From: Haloterrigena alkaliphila
GTDB taxonomy: Archaea; Halobacteriota; Halobacteria; Halobacteriales; Natrialbaceae
Direction of reading: 5' to 3'
Length of the DNA: 64,000 bases
Assembly (NCBI RefSeq): GCF_017352155.2
Contig: NZ_CP071462.1
Span: forward strand, 1,364,001 to 1,428,000
The notes below the pieces were generated by a model that was not told the origin of the DNA, made no database searches, and worked only from the letters and a program-made list of their open reading frames with translations. Made by a program: the position numbers and the translations under genes. Positions 63,512-64,000 of this stretch are shown in pieces (the first letter of the stretch is position 1; every line of letters begins with the position of its first letter).

Positions 63512-64000
63512 ATGAGCGAACGCGCCCACCGCGCCGGCACCGACGCCGGCTCCGGTTCCGGCGACGATCGAACCCCGCTCGAGACACTCGAGGCGGCCCG
63601 CGAGCGCTTCGAGCGGGCCGACGCGCGGATCGAGGACCACGGCGGCGACGCGGTCACGGCGGCCGCCGAGGCCTACCGGGACGCGACGACGCTGCTCGAG
63701 GACTACGTCGACCGGGCGACGGGTACCGGCCGGGAGAACTTCAAGGCCTACATCGAACTCGAGGGCCAGTTCGACTCGCTGGTCGAGAGCCTGGACGACG
63801 AGCTGAAAGGGCGGGAGGCCTTCGAGGAGGCGCTCGACGCGATCGACAAGCGCCGACTCAGCGAGGCGGACTTCGAACGGGCTCACGAGGCCCTCGAGCC
63901 CGCCGAACGGTACGCCGAGTTGCTCGACGAGCGCGAGGCCGCCCGCGAGGCGATCGACGAGGCGCGGACGGCCGCCGCCAAGCGCCGCCGGGAACTCGGT
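63512..64000 (+). CDS. Coiled-coil haloarchaeal protein, partial (runs off the window)
   Basis: Open frame of 163 codons to the window edge, with no stop. After a short Gly/Ser-rich start it is a run of charged helices (TPLETLEAARERFERADARIEDHG; EEALDAIDKRRLSEADFERAHE), strongly coiled-coil. It resembles haloarchaeal DUF7118-type proteins. It starts 6 bp after hisI. Full length and function are not visible. Confidence 0.75.
   Translation, partial: MSERAHRAGTDAGSGSGDDRTPLETLEAARERFERADARIEDHGGDAVTAAAEAYRDATTLLEDYVDRATGTGRENFKAYIELEGQFDSLVESLDDELKGREAFEEALDAIDKRRLSEADFERAHEALEPAERYAELLDEREAAREAIDEARTAAAKRRRELG

Noticed and set aside
1-64000. tRNA or rRNA genes, transposases, prophage genes
   Set aside because: I looked for tRNA arm patterns, conserved rRNA segments, DDE/IS-type proteins and phage structural genes and saw none; short or unusual ones could be missed by eye.

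Overview
The window comes from the main chromosome of an extremely halophilic archaeon (class Halobacteria). The evidence is high GC content, very acidic proteins rich in Asp and Glu, Tat-type secretion signals, halocyanin, a SAMP2-type ubiquitin-like modifier, RFC clamp-loader subunits, eIF1A, archaeal AlaRS and a halolysin-like protease. Gene content resembles Natrialbales genomes (Natrinema or Haloterrigena type), but the genus cannot be fixed from sequence alone.

0-3.2 kb: a replication origin. An intergenic block of about 1.1 kb carries two inverted origin-recognition boxes around an AT-rich core. It is followed by the three genes that sit beside the major origin in Haloferax (oapA, oapB, oapC). 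orc1/cdc6 itself is not visible and is expected just left of base 1. 3.2-9.3 kb: tandem repeats, a 29-residue membrane miniprotein coupled to a conserved haloarchaeal gene, and a minus-strand acyl-CoA catabolic operon (acyl-CoA dehydrogenase, biotin-dependent carboxyltransferase, MaoC hydratase) preceded by the stump of an acyl-CoA ligase. 9.5-14.6 kb: aspartate kinase, tryptophanase, a GNAT enzyme and a peroxiredoxin-like protein.

14.7-27.4 kb: a SAMP2 homologue with an insertion and residues after its diglycine, a clamp-loader small subunit split by a 700-residue intein, a degenerate histidine kinase, alaS, an alpha/beta-hydrolase without its nucleophile, a truncated AMP-binding protein, a glutamine amidotransferase and an orphan antitoxin-like gene. 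27.6-43 kb: a membrane Fe-S oxidoreductase that could take electrons from acyl-CoA dehydrogenases via ETF, a Cas4/RecB-like protein, Sua5, a redoxin-glutaredoxin pair, a CNNM/CorC protein, a thioesterase, a second RFC subunit, RNase Z, a DUF460-type protein and eIF1A.

43-49 kb: a secreted subtilase, then a more AT-rich stretch with a membrane protein, a lipoprotein and a secreted phospholipase C/P1-nuclease-like protein. It ends at a decayed, internally deleted copy of the next aminotransferase gene. 49-64 kb: halocyanin, an MFS transporter, a DsrE protein, a methionine pair (metY-like, metX), serine biosynthesis (serB, serA), hisI, a MOSC protein, an EamA transporter and several haloarchaeal membrane proteins.

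Two dispersed hairpin-bearing repeat families occupy intergenic space. R1 has four copies and R2 three. Their outer sequences are conserved, while the inner stems change sequence but keep pairing. These families and the intein are the least ordinary features. I saw no tRNA, rRNA, CRISPR array, transposase or prophage.
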